From positions 52,743 through 116,742 of the forward strand of contig PLCM01000035.1 of assembly GCA_003134765.1 (NCBI GenBank): a DNA stretch of 64,000 bases, in the 5' to 3' direction. A model generated the notes under the pieces. That model saw only the letters and a program-made list of their open reading frames with translations. It was not told the DNA's origin and searched no databases. Positions 7,042-15,739 of the stretch are shown piece after piece. Every line of letters begins with the position of its first letter. Position 1 is the first letter of the stretch. The position numbers were made by a program, and so were the translations under genes. This DNA is from Spartobacteria bacterium (GTDB lineage: Bacteria > Verrucomicrobiota > Verrucomicrobiia > Chthoniobacterales > UBA10450).

Positions 7042-10000
7042 ATGGCGGTTACCGACATCAACAGCGAAGATCGGCTTGTCCAAAAGACATTCGCGGATCA
7101 TCTGCGTGATGTCCTTGACTGGGATAGCGTTTACGCCTTCAACGAAGAGACATTCGGACTAGCGGGAACTTTGGGACGGGAAAGTGAACGGGATGTCGTT
7201 CTGGTGCGCGATCTTCGCGCTGCGGTAGCGCGGTTGAATCCCGACCTACCTGAGTCGGCGCGCGAGCAGGCCGTCCAGAAATTGACCGTTGTCGATTTCG
7301 GGCGCTCGCTCGTGCAGCAGAACCGCGACTTCTACGATTTCATCCGGAACGGTGTTCCAGTCGACTGGCGCGACGCATCCGGCGAGATCAAATATGTGCG
7401 CGCTCGCGTGATCGATTTTCAGAATGGAACATCCGCTGATGGAACGCCGAATAACCGGTTCCTCGCAGTCCGGGAGCTTAAGATTCAAGGCCGTCGCGTC
7501 CCCCACTATAATCGACGCGCAGACCTCGTTTGCTACGTGAACGGACTGCCGCTCGTCTTTATTGAGCTCAAGGCCGTGTACCTGAACATGCGCGCAGGCT
7601 TCGATAACAATCTTACCGATTACCTCAGCGACAGCAGCATCAGCCACGCTTTTCACCACAACGCCTTTTTGATTGTCAGTAACGGCGACCGAGCTCGCTA
7701 CGGATCAATCACCAGCAAATGGGAACATTTCGCTGAGTGGAAGCGCAATGACGAGAAAGAAAAGGGGCGCGTCGATGCCCAGGTTCTGCTCGATGGTATG
7801 CTAGCGAAAAACCGGCTGCTCGACTTGGTAGAAAACGGCGTCCTTTTTGACGACAGCAGATTGGGCGGAACGCGCAAGATTATCGCGCGAAATCATCAAG
7901 TGCTCGGCGTGAACAATGCCGTCCATTCGGTCGAGCATCAGGAAGAGCTCAAAACCAAATATCCGGTCCGCGAGCGTTTGGTAAGATACGAGCCACCACC
8001 GCGCGAGTCCCGGGATGATTCAATGGAGCTTGTTCATTCGGGAGAAGACGCTCCTACGGAACTCTATGACCCGAAGCTGGCGGACCTTCCGCTCGTCCAG
8101 CGCGCGCATCCGGACCTCGGGCGCCTCGGTGTGTTCTGGCACACACAGGGGAGCGGCAAGTCCTACTCCATGGTGATGTTCACGGAGAATGTCCGTCGGC
8201 ACGTGCCGGGCAACTTCACTTTCGTCATCATGACGGATCGTGACGACCTAGACGATCAAATTTGGCGGACGTTTGTTGGTTGCGGAGTCGTCGACCCAAA
8301 GACGACACCGCGCGCGCGCTCAGGAAAGGAATTGAAGAACCTTCTTCAAGAGAATCGCAGCTTCATCTTCACTCTCATCCACAAGTTCAACATCCCCGTT
8401 GCAAAGGAGGAGCCCTACAGTTTTCGCGACGATATTATTGTCATTTCCGATGAAGCTCATCGGTCGCAGGCTGGTAAGTATGCCCGCAATATGCGACTGG
8501 CATTGCCGAATGCCTCCTTCATTGGCTTCACCGGCACGCCGTTGTTCAAGTACGACCATCTGACGAAACGCATCTTCGGCGGCTACATCTCCCGCTATGA
8601 TTTCAAGCGGTCGGAGGAGGATGGTTCGACAGTAAAACTGGTCTATGACAACCGAGGCGAAAAGCTCGGCATTGCGCGCTTAGACCTAAACGACCGTATC
8701 GCAGCTAAAATCGAAGAAGCCGAGCTCGACCCGGATCAAGCCGCTCTCTTGGAAAAGCTTTTGGGCCAGGATTACGAAGTTATTACCGCGGACGAACGCC
8801 TCGACAAAATCGCAGACGACTTCGTGGAGTATTGCACCGAGCGGTGGGAATCAGGCAAATCGATGTTCGTCTGCATCGACAAAATCACGTGCGCTCGCAT
8901 GCTTCAGCGCATCCAACCGCGTTGGGAATCAAAGCTCGCCGCGGTGAAGACAGAGATTCCAATCAAGGAGGCCGAGTTGGCCGAAATCATCGACCCAGAC
9001 GAGCGAAAGAAACGCGAAAAATCGTTGCAAAGGTTGCGCGATCAGGCGGGATGGATGGAAGGCACAATCATTGAACTCATTATCAGTGAAGCGCAGAACG
9101 AGGTGCGTGATTTCGCAAAGTGGGGCTTCGACATCATTCCTCATCGTGTGGTGATGAAGACTGGATTCGAAACGCCGGATGGCAAAAGGGTGAACGTTGA
9201 AGATGCGTTTAAGGATGCCAACCATCCATTCCGCGTCGCGATTGTGTGCGCGATGTGGTTGACCGGATTCGATGTCGAATGTCTCCAGACGCTTTACATC
9301 GACAAACCAATGAAAGCGCACACACTGATGCAGGCGATCGCCCGCGCGAATCGCGTTTATCCCGGCAAGGCCTGCGGCATAATCGTGGATTACAACGGGA
9401 TGTTGAAAAGCCTGCGCGAGGCGCTTGCCCAATACGCCACCGGCGAAGAAGGGGCCGGAGAGATCGGCGATCCAGCAATCCCACTCGAGGATTACGTTCC
9501 CGCGTTCGTTGATGCGCTCGAAGAGATCGAAAAGCACCTGCGCAATCTTGGCTTCGAACCGAGTTGTTTGATTGGCGCGACCGGTTTCGCCAAGATCGGC
9601 GCGCTCCGTGACGCCGTAAATGCGCTCTATTCCACCGACGATGCCAAGCGGCGGTTCGAAATCATGGCGCGCGAGCTGTTCTCGCGCATGAAGGCTCTAA
9701 TCCTAGAGCCTTCGATCCGCGACTACTACATTCGCTATGACAACATCGAAGCCATCTACAAGAAACTCGAAGAGAATCGGGATACCGCCGACGTTACGGA
9801 ACTGCTCAAATCTTTGCACCGAATCGTAAACGAGGCCATCCGTGTGCAGGAGGTGGGAGAAGATCAAGCTGAAGGGCTGCAGGTCGATCTGAGCAAGATC
9901 GATTTCGAAAAACTTCGTGATGAGTTCGCAAAGAGGATTTTAAGGAAAAACCTCGTACTCCAAAACATCCGCCAGCTCGTCGAGGATAAGCTCGCTCAGA

Positions 10001-10476
10001 TGCTCGCGAAGAACCCCCAGCGAATGGATTACTATAAGGAGTATCAAGCGATCGTCGCCGACTACAATCGCGAGAAGGATCGCGCGACCGTTGAAGCAAC
10101 GCTCGCAAGACTTGTTAAGCTTGCCGCCGAAATGGACCAGGAATCGCAGCGGCACGTGCGCGAGGGTCTGTCGGAGGATGAACTAGCTTTGTTCGACATG
10201 CTCTTAAAAGAGAACATTTCTAAGACTGACAGGGAGAAACTGAAACGGGCCAGCAAGGGACTCTTCGCCTCACTCAAGGAGCGTCTCGCGTCCATGCCAA
10301 ATTGGACCAAGAACGCTACCACCCAGGCTGACGTTAAGATTTTCATTCTGGATAACCTCTATGCTTCGTTGCCCCGCCCTCCTTTTACGGACGCTGAAAC
10401 TGAGGCGCTTGCCCAACGTCTCTATGGCTTTGTCTGGCAGCAAAGCGAGAGTGGGCAGTTTAAGGCGGCTGCATGA
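7042..10476 (+). CDS. hsdR: Type I restriction endonuclease / translocase subunit HsdR
   Basis: A 1144-residue motor and nuclease. The N-terminal PD-(D/E)XK domain has D161 and E175-L-K177 (LVFIELKAV). The SF2 helicase core follows: Walker A TQGSGKS with K373, DEAH at 470-473 (VISDEAHRSQ), motif III GFTGTPL, and motif VI around MQAIARANRVYPGK. A long helical C-terminus follows for docking to the methylase. It translocates DNA using ATP and cuts unmethylated DNA at a distance from the site. All key residues are present, so it looks functional. Its stop overlaps the next gene by 4 bp (ATGA). Confidence 0.95.
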   Translation: MAVTDINSEDRLVQKTFADHLRDVLDWDSVYAFNEETFGLAGTLGRESERDVVLVRDLRAAVARLNPDLPESAREQAVQKLTVVDFGRSLVQQNRDFYDFIRNGVPVDWRDASGEIKYVRARVIDFQNGTSADGTPNNRFLAVRELKIQGRRVPHYNRRADLVCYVNGLPLVFIELKAVYLNMRAGFDNNLTDYLSDSSISHAFHHNAFLIVSNGDRARYGSITSKWEHFAEWKRNDEKEKGRVDAQVLLDGMLAKNRLLDLVENGVLFDDSRLGGTRKIIARNHQVLGVNNAVHSVEHQEELKTKYPVRERLVRYEPPPRESRDDSMELVHSGEDAPTELYDPKLADLPLVQRAHPDLGRLGVFWHTQGSGKSYSMVMFTENVRRHVPGNFTFVIMTDRDDLDDQIWRTFVGCGVVDPKTTPRARSGKELKNLLQENRSFIFTLIHKFNIPVAKEEPYSFRDDIIVISDEAHRSQAGKYARNMRLALPNASFIGFTGTPLFKYDHLTKRIFGGYISRYDFKRSEEDGSTVKLVYDNRGEKLGIARLDLNDRIAAKIEEAELDPDQAALLEKLLGQDYEVITADERLDKIADDFVEYCTERWESGKSMFVCIDKITCARMLQRIQPRWESKLAAVKTEIPIKEAELAEIIDPDERKKREKSLQRLRDQAGWMEGTIIELIISEAQNEVRDFAKWGFDIIPHRVVMKTGFETPDGKRVNVEDAFKDANHPFRVAIVCAMWLTGFDVECLQTLYIDKPMKAHTLMQAIARANRVYPGKACGIIVDYNGMLKSLREALAQYATGEEGAGEIGDPAIPLEDYVPAFVDALEEIEKHLRNLGFEPSCLIGATGFAKIGALRDAVNALYSTDDAKRRFEIMARELFSRMKALILEPSIRDYYIRYDNIEAIYKKLEENRDTADVTELLKSLHRIVNEAIRVQEVGEDQAEGLQVDLSKIDFEKLRDEFAKRILRKNLVLQNIRQLVEDKLAQMLAKNPQRMDYYKEYQAIVADYNREKDRATVEATLARLVKLAAEMDQESQRHVREGLSEDELALFDMLLKENISKTDREKLKRASKGLFASLKERLASMPNWTKNATTQADVKIFILDNLYASLPRPPFTDAETEALAQRLYGFVWQQSESGQFKAAA

Positions 10477-11222
10477 AGAAAGACAAAATGCTTTTGACGA
10501 AGCCTCAAATGGCGGAATTGGTGCGTTTTGGCCGGATATCGGACCGCGAGATTCGAAGCGACCTAAGCCTGGGGCTGATAGTAACCGAGAATGACTACAC
10601 CTCGAACTTCACAGGCGCGTTTCGACGCAACGTAAATTGCTATTCGCGAACCGGGCTTTCTGCCAGGTCGTTCTTGCTGACTCCGCAACTGGAACGAGCC
10701 GGCGGAATCGATGCAACCATCATCATTTCGGACAAGACCTCTTCAAAGATCATGTTTTTTGAAGCGAAGTGGCCGCGGTTCAAGTTGGCGAATTACAAGT
10801 GGGATTACGCACAGACTGCACCCGGCTTATCGCATTTCTCGGATCAGCTTGATCGGCAAAGTCAACTGTCCCCGGCGTACCCGGTATTCGAGATGTTTTA
10901 CGTGGAGTTTCCTTTTCGAAAGCAGCCTGCCTTTCTACTGGATCAGTATTCTTCGTGTGTTTGGCATGACGATGCCATTGCCTTTCGGAGCGGAAGGTCT
11001 GGGCCGATGTCCGTCTGGACACAAAAGGATTGCGAAGATCTGATTAAGAACGCCAGCTGCGATATTGGAGTAATATTAGAGTCGGTCGCAGCGTGCCGTA
11101 GAGGACAGCCGATTAATAGTAACAAACCGGAGGAGATCATTCGTGAACTCCATCTTGAAGGAAATATTCTGGCCATTAGCGGCGGTCGGCCTGAAGGCGT
11201 TGAGCCCGTGACCCTGCAGTAA
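10473..11222 (+). CDS. Unknown protein coupled to hsdR, possible PD-(D/E)XK nuclease
   Basis: A 249-residue protein overlapping the hsdR stop by 4 bp, so it is translationally coupled and the last gene of the R-M operon. I do not recognise the family. A conserved-looking core runs ERAGGIDATIIIS (D80) then KIMFFEAKW (E97-A98-K99), which fits the D-x(n)-ExK signature of restriction-endonuclease-like folds. An upstream acidic residue such as E74 or E40 could complete the site. No membrane segment or HTH is evident. It might be an extra nuclease subunit, a restriction alleviation or inhibition factor, or a separate defence effector. Confidence 0.6.
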   Translation: MKKDKMLLTKPQMAELVRFGRISDREIRSDLSLGLIVTENDYTSNFTGAFRRNVNCYSRTGLSARSFLLTPQLERAGGIDATIIISDKTSSKIMFFEAKWPRFKLANYKWDYAQTAPGLSHFSDQLDRQSQLSPAYPVFEMFYVEFPFRKQPAFLLDQYSSCVWHDDAIAFRSGRSGPMSVWTQKDCEDLIKNASCDIGVILESVAACRRGQPINSNKPEEIIRELHLEGNILAISGGRPEGVEPVTLQ

Positions 11223-11295
11223 GCGGACGATGGCTTCCCGGTCCAAACAAAACTACGGCGATGAAATTCAACCGCGGGGGGAGTGAGTGGAAAGT

Positions 11296-11326
11296 GAGTG
11301 GGGTCGCGTCTAAACATTTGACATTT
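11296..11326 (-). repeat. REP element, left flank of the RAYT gene
   Basis: Inverse complement of the REP at 12319-12345: the core TTTAGACGCGACCCCACTC reads on the minus strand here. With the right-hand copy it forms a terminal-inverted-repeat-like pair around the transposase gene, the usual arrangement for RAYTs. Confidence 0.8.
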
Positions 11327-11351
11327 CAGAGGAGGTATTCAAAGAGAAGGA

Positions 11352-12335
11352 ATGGCGCGCCCGCTGCGACTGGAGTTTGAGGGAGCCATTTATCATCTTC
11401 TTGGACGCGGAAATGCGCGCCAACGAATTTTCGCCGGCGAGCGAGACCAACTTCAGTTTGTGAAGCTGATGGAAGCATCGTCCAAGCGCTTCGATGTCGC
11501 AGTCCTCGGTTTTGTGTTGATGGGCAACCATTTTCATCTTTTGGCCCAGACCCGGCGGGCTAATTTGAGCCGGTGGATGCATTGGCTGATGGTGAGCTAC
11601 ACGGTTCATTTCAATTGGCGTCATGGGCGCAGCGGCCATTTGTTTCAGGGTCGCTACAAGAGTTTTCTGGTGGAGGATGGTGAGTATTTCCTGGGGCTGA
11701 GCCGGTATCTGCATCTAAATCCTGTGCGCGGAACGGTTTTGGGAACGGGCACCCCTGCACAACGTCGCGATCGCCTGCGGGCGTATCGCTGGAGCAGCTA
11801 CCGTGGATATGCAGGTCTAGACAAGGGGTTTGATTTCATAGAGGAAGACCTGGTGCTGGGCGAGATGCGGACGTCGCGGGCTCGGGAACGACAGCGGTAC
11901 CGGCGTTTTGTGGAGGAAGGTTTAGTGCGCGAGATCGAGAATCCCTTCGAAGCTGTGCAATGACAGGCCGTCCTGGGAAGTGAGAGTTTCGCGCGGAAGG
12001 TGCAAGATCGAATAACAGAAATGACGCGGCACGGGCGAGAAGTGACGGCGGTGCGTCGGGGTGCAAAGAGAATGTTGCCGTTGGAGGTGATTCGACTGGC
12101 GGCGAAGAATTACGCGGTGCCTGAACGCACCTTGGTGGAACGTGGTGGCTACGGATTGGAAGCGCGCAATGTTGCGATGGCTCTCGTCTGGGAGAGATGC
12201 GCGCTTAGTCTGCGTGAGATTGGGCAACTCTTTGGAGGCATTGATTACTCGGCCGTGGCCCAACGCATCCGCCGGATCAACAAAGCGAACCCAGCCGCGC
12301 TAAGGAAGGCGCGGCGCGAAATGTCAAATGTTTAG
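11352..12335 (+). pseudogene. REP-associated tyrosine transposase (RAYT), interrupted by an in-frame TGA
   Basis: The first part (11352-11963) is a Y1_Tnp/TnpA_REP domain. It opens MARPLRLEFEGAIYHLLGRG, has the HUH motif H60-F-H62 (MGNHFHLL), then a Tyr-bearing helix (VSYTVHFNWRHGRSG) and GHLFQGRYKS. A TGA at 11961-11963 stops it. The same frame continues without any shift (QAVLGSESFARKVQDR) to 12335 and encodes a DnaA_C-like helix-turn-helix (LSLREIGQLFGGIDYSAVAQ). Intact relatives carry both domains in one protein, so a single nonsense change appears to have split this one. The front half keeps all catalytic motifs and might still act. A downstream GTG at 12000 could restart translation. 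The stop codon lies within the right REP. Confidence 0.8.
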
Positions 12336-12345
12336 ACGCGACCCC
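12319..12345 (+). repeat. REP element, right flank of the RAYT gene
   Basis: Contains AAATGTCAAATG followed by TTTAGACGCGACCCC. It is the reverse complement of 11300-11326 over 27 bases and overlaps the transposase stop codon. Sister copies occur at 16438, 16482 and 16787, with a decayed one at 13719. Confidence 0.8.
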
Positions 12346-12400
12346 ATTCCTTTCCGACGGAATTTGCCGGGATGGGTGGCATCGCGTAAGCAAGGGCTGC

Positions 12401-12682
12401 ATGAATCACCTGCGCAAACTCGGGCTGGCGTCGTTTCTTTTTCTTGGGCTCGGGCTTTTCTGCGGGACTTCTGAGGCCCGGCTCGGGTGGACTCCATCGA
12501 CGGCTCTCACCGTGACGCTGATATGTTACGCCGTGGGGCTCGTGCTGGCCCTCATTGCTTTCATGCAATCCCGCCGTGGCCAGAGTCTTGACGGGACGAC
12601 GAAGTTTCTCGCTCGCGCGCCGCTCGCCCTCGTCACCATCGGCGTCCTGATCGTTTTCCTTCGGGCCATGACCGGTTGGTAG
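12401..12682 (+). CDS. Small membrane protein with signal-like N-terminus
   Basis: A 93-residue protein. The N-terminus MNHLRKLGLASFLFLGLGLF looks like a signal peptide or first helix ending near GTSEARLG, followed by two hydrophobic helices (about 38-56 and 75-90). No motif indicates function. It stands alone between the RAYT element and a dispersed repeat, without a clear ribosome-binding site. Confidence 0.5.
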   Translation: MNHLRKLGLASFLFLGLGLFCGTSEARLGWTPSTALTVTLICYAVGLVLALIAFMQSRRGQSLDGTTKFLARAPLALVTIGVLIVFLRAMTGW

Positions 12683-12690
12683 AGGGGAAA

Positions 12691-12769
12691 GGAGCCGGCG
12701 GGAGCCGAGCGACATGGACGAAGCCCGAAGGGTAAGCGGGCGGGAGCCAGCGAATCAAAGTAGAAAACG
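12691..12769 (+). repeat. Dispersed repeat starting GGAGCCGGCGGGAGCCG
   Basis: Shares GGAGCCGGCGGGAGCCG, then GCGACATGGA, and an end GCGAATCAAAGTA-AAAACG with 30018-30107. Both lie in short intergenic spaces, so this is a non-coding dispersed element of about 80-90 bp. Confidence 0.6.
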
Positions 12770-12939
12770 CCTGGTCTTCACGCGTTAGTCTCAAGAATCA
12801 GCCGGCTCGGATCTGGGCGGGCGCTCTCGCCGCGCGCCCGGACGTTCGAGAAAATAGGCCGCAAGACGGTTCTCGCCCAAGCCCAGTTTTTCTGCGCAGA
12901 ATGGAGCCGCGTAACAAGAGGAACACCAAAGGAGGTATC

Positions 12940-13311
12940 ATGAGCAAGCAATCCAAGAACAAATGGCTGGCCAAACCTGAAAAACACGATTATCCGGCGG
13001 CGGTATCCTATTTGAGTTTGATTTATGACGAGAAGATCGCCGGGAAATATGCGCAAGCACTGGCCAAGGCGCCCATGACATCGTTCAAGGCCAAGGATAT
13101 TTTTCGCGCTTCGCGGTTACCTTTGTTGGGGACAACCAATTCTCATGTGCGCAAGAATCAGAAGAAACTCGTGGCCGGCAAAAAGCTTTCGCCGCTTCTG
13201 CTCATCAGAGATCCAAGCCATGGCAAGCTCGTCATCGCGGACGGTTATCACCGAATGTGCGCCGTCTATCTGGTCGATGAGGACAGTCCCGTTCCTTGCA
13301 AGATCGTTTAG
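12940..13311 (+). CDS. ParB/sulfiredoxin-like fold protein, unknown function
   Basis: A 123-residue protein. The start at 12940 is chosen because AAAGGAGG lies at ideal spacing just before it, although the frame extends further upstream. The C-terminal half (SPLLLIRDP, then LVIADGYHRMCAVYLV) resembles the ParB N-terminal nuclease/CTPase-like motif in which DGHHR follows a strand. The N-terminal half is basic. A strong intrinsic terminator follows at 13377-13417. A role in nucleotide or DNA chemistry is possible; only the motif is seen. Confidence 0.6.
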   Translation: MSKQSKNKWLAKPEKHDYPAAVSYLSLIYDEKIAGKYAQALAKAPMTSFKAKDIFRASRLPLLGTTNSHVRKNQKKLVAGKKLSPLLLIRDPSHGKLVIADGYHRMCAVYLVDEDSPVPCKIV

Positions 13312-13376
13312 CACCCATCTTAGGGAGGCGCAGCGCCCCGATTTTCTTGGAGCGTGCAGACATCTTGCCAACTGAG

Positions 13377-13417
13377 ACCGCGGCGAAGCACAAGCTTCCC
13401 CGCGGTTTCTTTTTTTT
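13377..13417 (+). terminator. Rho-independent terminator
   Basis: Stem ACCGCGGCGAAG pairs with CTTCCCCGCGGT (one mismatch), followed by a T-rich run (TTTCTTTTTTTT). It lies about 65 bp after the ParB-like gene. Confidence 0.75.
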
Positions 13418-13541
13418 GTAGGAGGGACGGTCTCTCCTGAGAAATCCCAAATCTCAGGCACCAAATCCCAAAAAAATCCCAATAACCAAACTTCAAAAAG
13501 TGAGCTCGACGGGGAGCTTTTTGTCCGTTAGTCAGAATTCG

Positions 13542-13715
13542 ATGAAAGGCTTGCTCAAAGCGATCGTTGCGGGCGCGTTGATGTGGGTCGCGATCAATCT
13601 GGTCGCGATCGGATATCAGCCTGCGCATGCCGGGTCGGTTATCGCCACCGTGGAAATTGTGCTCTCCCTCGTGGTGGCGATCCTCGCCTGTGTATTCCTG
13701 AGGTGGGGGTCGTAG
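13542..13715 (+). CDS. Small two-helix membrane protein, paralogue of 19993-20163
   Basis: A 57-residue protein starting MKGLLKAIVAGAL. The start is set by alignment with its paralogue, since similarity begins at this Met and the frame's upstream GTG extension is unrelated. Two hydrophobic segments (about 5-22 and 31-52) are joined by GYQPAHAG, so a helical hairpin in the membrane is expected. Nearly every position is shared with the second copy 6.4 kb away. Function unknown. Confidence 0.65.
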   Translation: MKGLLKAIVAGALMWVAINLVAIGYQPAHAGSVIATVEIVLSLVVAILACVFLRWGS

Positions 13716-14140
13716 TTGGGGGTCGCGCCCAGACATTTACATTTGAAATTCGATATCGGATCCAGCAGGGGAAGGCCAAAGAAAGAGGGTCAGCCAAGGG
13801 GTCAGAGCTAACTATCGACACTCGATCTACAGGATGGCTGGCCGCTGTGCCGTCCCCAAATAGTCGGACGATACGGAGATCGTCCCTCCCAATGCCGCTA
13901 CAGGGACGTTTCTTCTGTAGCGGCACTCTATGAGCGCGGAGAGGGAAACGCAGACAAAGATCGACGGTCACAGACCGCCGCTACAGAAGAGGGCTTACGC
14001 CGCGCATTCCTTTATCGACCGTCGCTCTTGTGTTTCAATCCCTTAGGGGCAGCCGCGGGGTGCAGGTCACACCCGCGCGGCAGCCGCTCACGGCAGACTG
14101 CACCTGCCGCGTTGTTAAGAGGTTCTTCAATAGTGATCTC
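13716..14140. other. Intergenic region with decayed REP and palindromes
   Basis: No gene supported. Contains a decayed REP copy (13719-13744), an 11-bp perfect inverted repeat TGCCGCTACAG/CTGTAGCGGCA (13893-13925), and half of the CAGACCGCCGCTACAG family (about 13965-13986) that recurs as a full palindrome at 56854-56931. Confidence 0.5.
13719..13744 (-). repeat. Decayed REP copy
   Basis: GGGGTCGCGCCCAGACATTT followed by ACATTT differs from the RAYT-flanking REP at only a few positions (one deletion and several substitutions), suggesting an older copy of the same family. Confidence 0.55.
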
Positions 14141-14563
14141 TTATCGACTAAAGACACCAACGCCGTTTGTAGTCACCTGTGCGAAAGTTTCTATCGCTGC
14201 TGCCGGCGTTTTTGGGCCAGCGGTTTCAATGACTAGTCCGATGACGCGGATAACATCGCTCCTGCTGCCGGGACGAAAAACTGCGGCTGATTCGACGTGG
14301 ACCCAGCGCACCGCACCATCGGGATCGAGCAGCCGATGATCGAACGAGCGGTGTTGCCGGCACTGGCCTTGCAGAGGCTCTGTCGCGATAGCGGCCACCA
14401 TTCGCCGATCATCCGGATGGACATGCTGCAATAAGACCAGGAGCTCAGCCGGCACGCCATCCGGCACGCGCAGAATGCGCCGAAGCTCGGCCGACCAGTA
14501 CCGTTCGCCCGTATCGAAATTGATATCGAAGATTCCGATGTGTTGCGTGTCCCATTGTTTCAT
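14141..14563 (-). CDS. Single PAS-domain protein
   Basis: A 140-residue protein with one PAS_3-like fold: WDTQHIGIFDINFDTGERYW, then HPDDRRMV (about 49-56) and a strand pair HRLLDPDGAVRWVHVESAAVF (about 76-96). PAS domains sense ligands or redox state. No output domain is attached, so it likely signals through a partner. It starts 4 bp inside the end of the XRE regulator gene (ATGA-type overlap), which suggests that the HTH protein is that partner. Confidence 0.75.
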   Translation of the reverse strand: MKQWDTQHIGIFDINFDTGERYWSAELRRILRVPDGVPAELLVLLQHVHPDDRRMVAAIATEPLQGQCRQHRSFDHRLLDPDGAVRWVHVESAAVFRPGSRSDVIRVIGLVIETAGPKTPAAAIETFAQVTTNGVGVFSR

Positions 14564-14850
14564 AGTCGCTGTTCCTTTCCTTTGACCTTCGGTTTCTCGA
14601 TCGCGCCATTTTCCAAGGCGCAGCCGATGCCGCGCTGGATCCGATCGAGCGTGTCCGGCCGGATTCCTAACTCGCCGGCCTCAATCTTCGCAATCGTACG
14701 CGGATGTAATCCGCATCGCTTCGCCAGTTCGTCCTGGCTGATCCGGCGGGCGGTCCGCTCTCGCCGGATAGCGGCACCGAACGTCTTGCGCAGCGTCTCT
14801 TTCGCGAAGTTGTGTGGGAGCGAGAACGAAGGACCTTTCAAGCGGGTCAC
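14560..14850 (-). CDS. XRE-family helix-turn-helix regulator
   Basis: A 96-residue protein whose centre, GAAIRRERTARRISQDELAKRCGLHPRTIAKIEAGE (about 25-60), is a canonical Cro/CI HTH. It is overlapped by 4 bp at its end by the PAS gene and at its start by an 86-residue frame. With the PAS gene it probably forms a ligand-responsive transcription unit. The extra-long N-terminus (about 24 residues) before the HTH carries no clear motif. Confidence 0.85.
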   Translation of the reverse strand: MTRLKGPSFSLPHNFAKETLRKTFGAAIRRERTARRISQDELAKRCGLHPRTIAKIEAGELGIRPDTLDRIQRGIGCALENGAIEKPKVKGKEQRL

Positions 14851-15107
14851 CTGGTTGGAGCGTGAAATGGCATACCGGTGCTTCCACGAACCATTTCGTA
14901 TGGTGATGGGCGCGCTTCGGGCGACGGCTGCACCGGTGCCTCCTGCCAGCCGGGCAAGCCGGGCGTCCCACTTGCAAGGCGGACTAGGTCGACGCTGGTC
15001 GGAACGGAGGGAGGCGGGGCTGGATCTGGATTTTGGTCGCTGACTGTCTGCGAGGTGAGTTCATTCCCCAGCCACAGAATCCAACAGACTACAGTTTTGA
15101 TCTTCAT
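14847..15107 (-). CDS. Possible small exported protein upstream of the XRE gene
   Basis: An 86-residue frame with a hydrophobic start (MKIKTVVCWILWLG) and a Pro-rich body (DPAPPPSVPTSVD). Its stop overlaps the XRE start by 4 bp, which favours translational coupling. The composition after residue 25 is low in complexity, and no ribosome-binding site is visible, so it could be chance. Confidence 0.3.
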   Translation of the reverse strand: MKIKTVVCWILWLGNELTSQTVSDQNPDPAPPPSVPTSVDLVRLASGTPGLPGWQEAPVQPSPEARPSPYEMVRGSTGMPFHAPTR

Positions 15108-15250
15108 CCCGCCGATTATGGTGTCGGCCCTAAAGACACCGGCGCGGCAGAGCGGTTACATGGCACCGTCGGAATTTGTCGAAATCGTGTAACCGTGGTG
15201 AGAAGGGGCTGTCTTTAGCATAGACTGGAGTCACGTCACCCGGATCTCCA

Positions 15251-15739
15251 ATGCAGTATGACAACTTTGACGAACAGGATTGCCTGCGCCGGATCGACCA
15301 GGGCGATGAAGTCGCCGCTCGTGAATTATTGCACCACTTTTATCAGTTTGTGCTCAAGCTTGTCCGCGCGCATCTGCCGCGACGGATCAGCGAAGAAGAC
15401 CTGGTTCAAATGATTTTCATTAAGGTTTTTCACAAGCTAGACCAGTACGCCGGCCGCATGCCGCTGGAGCATTGGATTTCTCGCATCGCGGTCAACACCT
15501 GCTTGAACGCGCTGAAGGCCGAAAAGATTCGTCCGGAATGGCGGCTCGGCGATTTTACCGAACAAATTGCCGCCGGTATCGAGAAACTTGCCGCCACGGA
15601 AATTGATACTGCCAGCAACGATGATGTAACCACGGCAAAGAAACTGGTGGCCGCACTCATTGCGCAACTTTCGCCCGAGGATCGGCGCGCGAAGATGAAG
15701 AGAATGCTTGGCCAACGGGAGGTGTTAGCTGTTCCATGA
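15251..15739 (+). CDS. ECF-type sigma factor lacking region 4
   Basis: A 162-residue RpoE-like protein with region 2 intact: LLHHFYQFVLKLVRAHLPR, EEDLVQMIFIKVFHKLDQY and LEHWISRIAVNTCLNALKAE (about 25-98). After the usual pre-region-4 phrase LIAQLSPEDR it jumps directly to RAKMKRMLGQ, which normally follows the region 4 recognition helix. An internal in-frame deletion of about 40 codons therefore seems to have removed the -35-binding domain. It overlaps the next gene by 4 bp. If made, it could bind core RNA polymerase but not a standard promoter. Confidence 0.75.
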   Translation: MQYDNFDEQDCLRRIDQGDEVAARELLHHFYQFVLKLVRAHLPRRISEEDLVQMIFIKVFHKLDQYAGRMPLEHWISRIAVNTCLNALKAEKIRPEWRLGDFTEQIAAGIEKLAATEIDTASNDDVTTAKKLVAALIAQLSPEDRRAKMKRMLGQREVLAVP

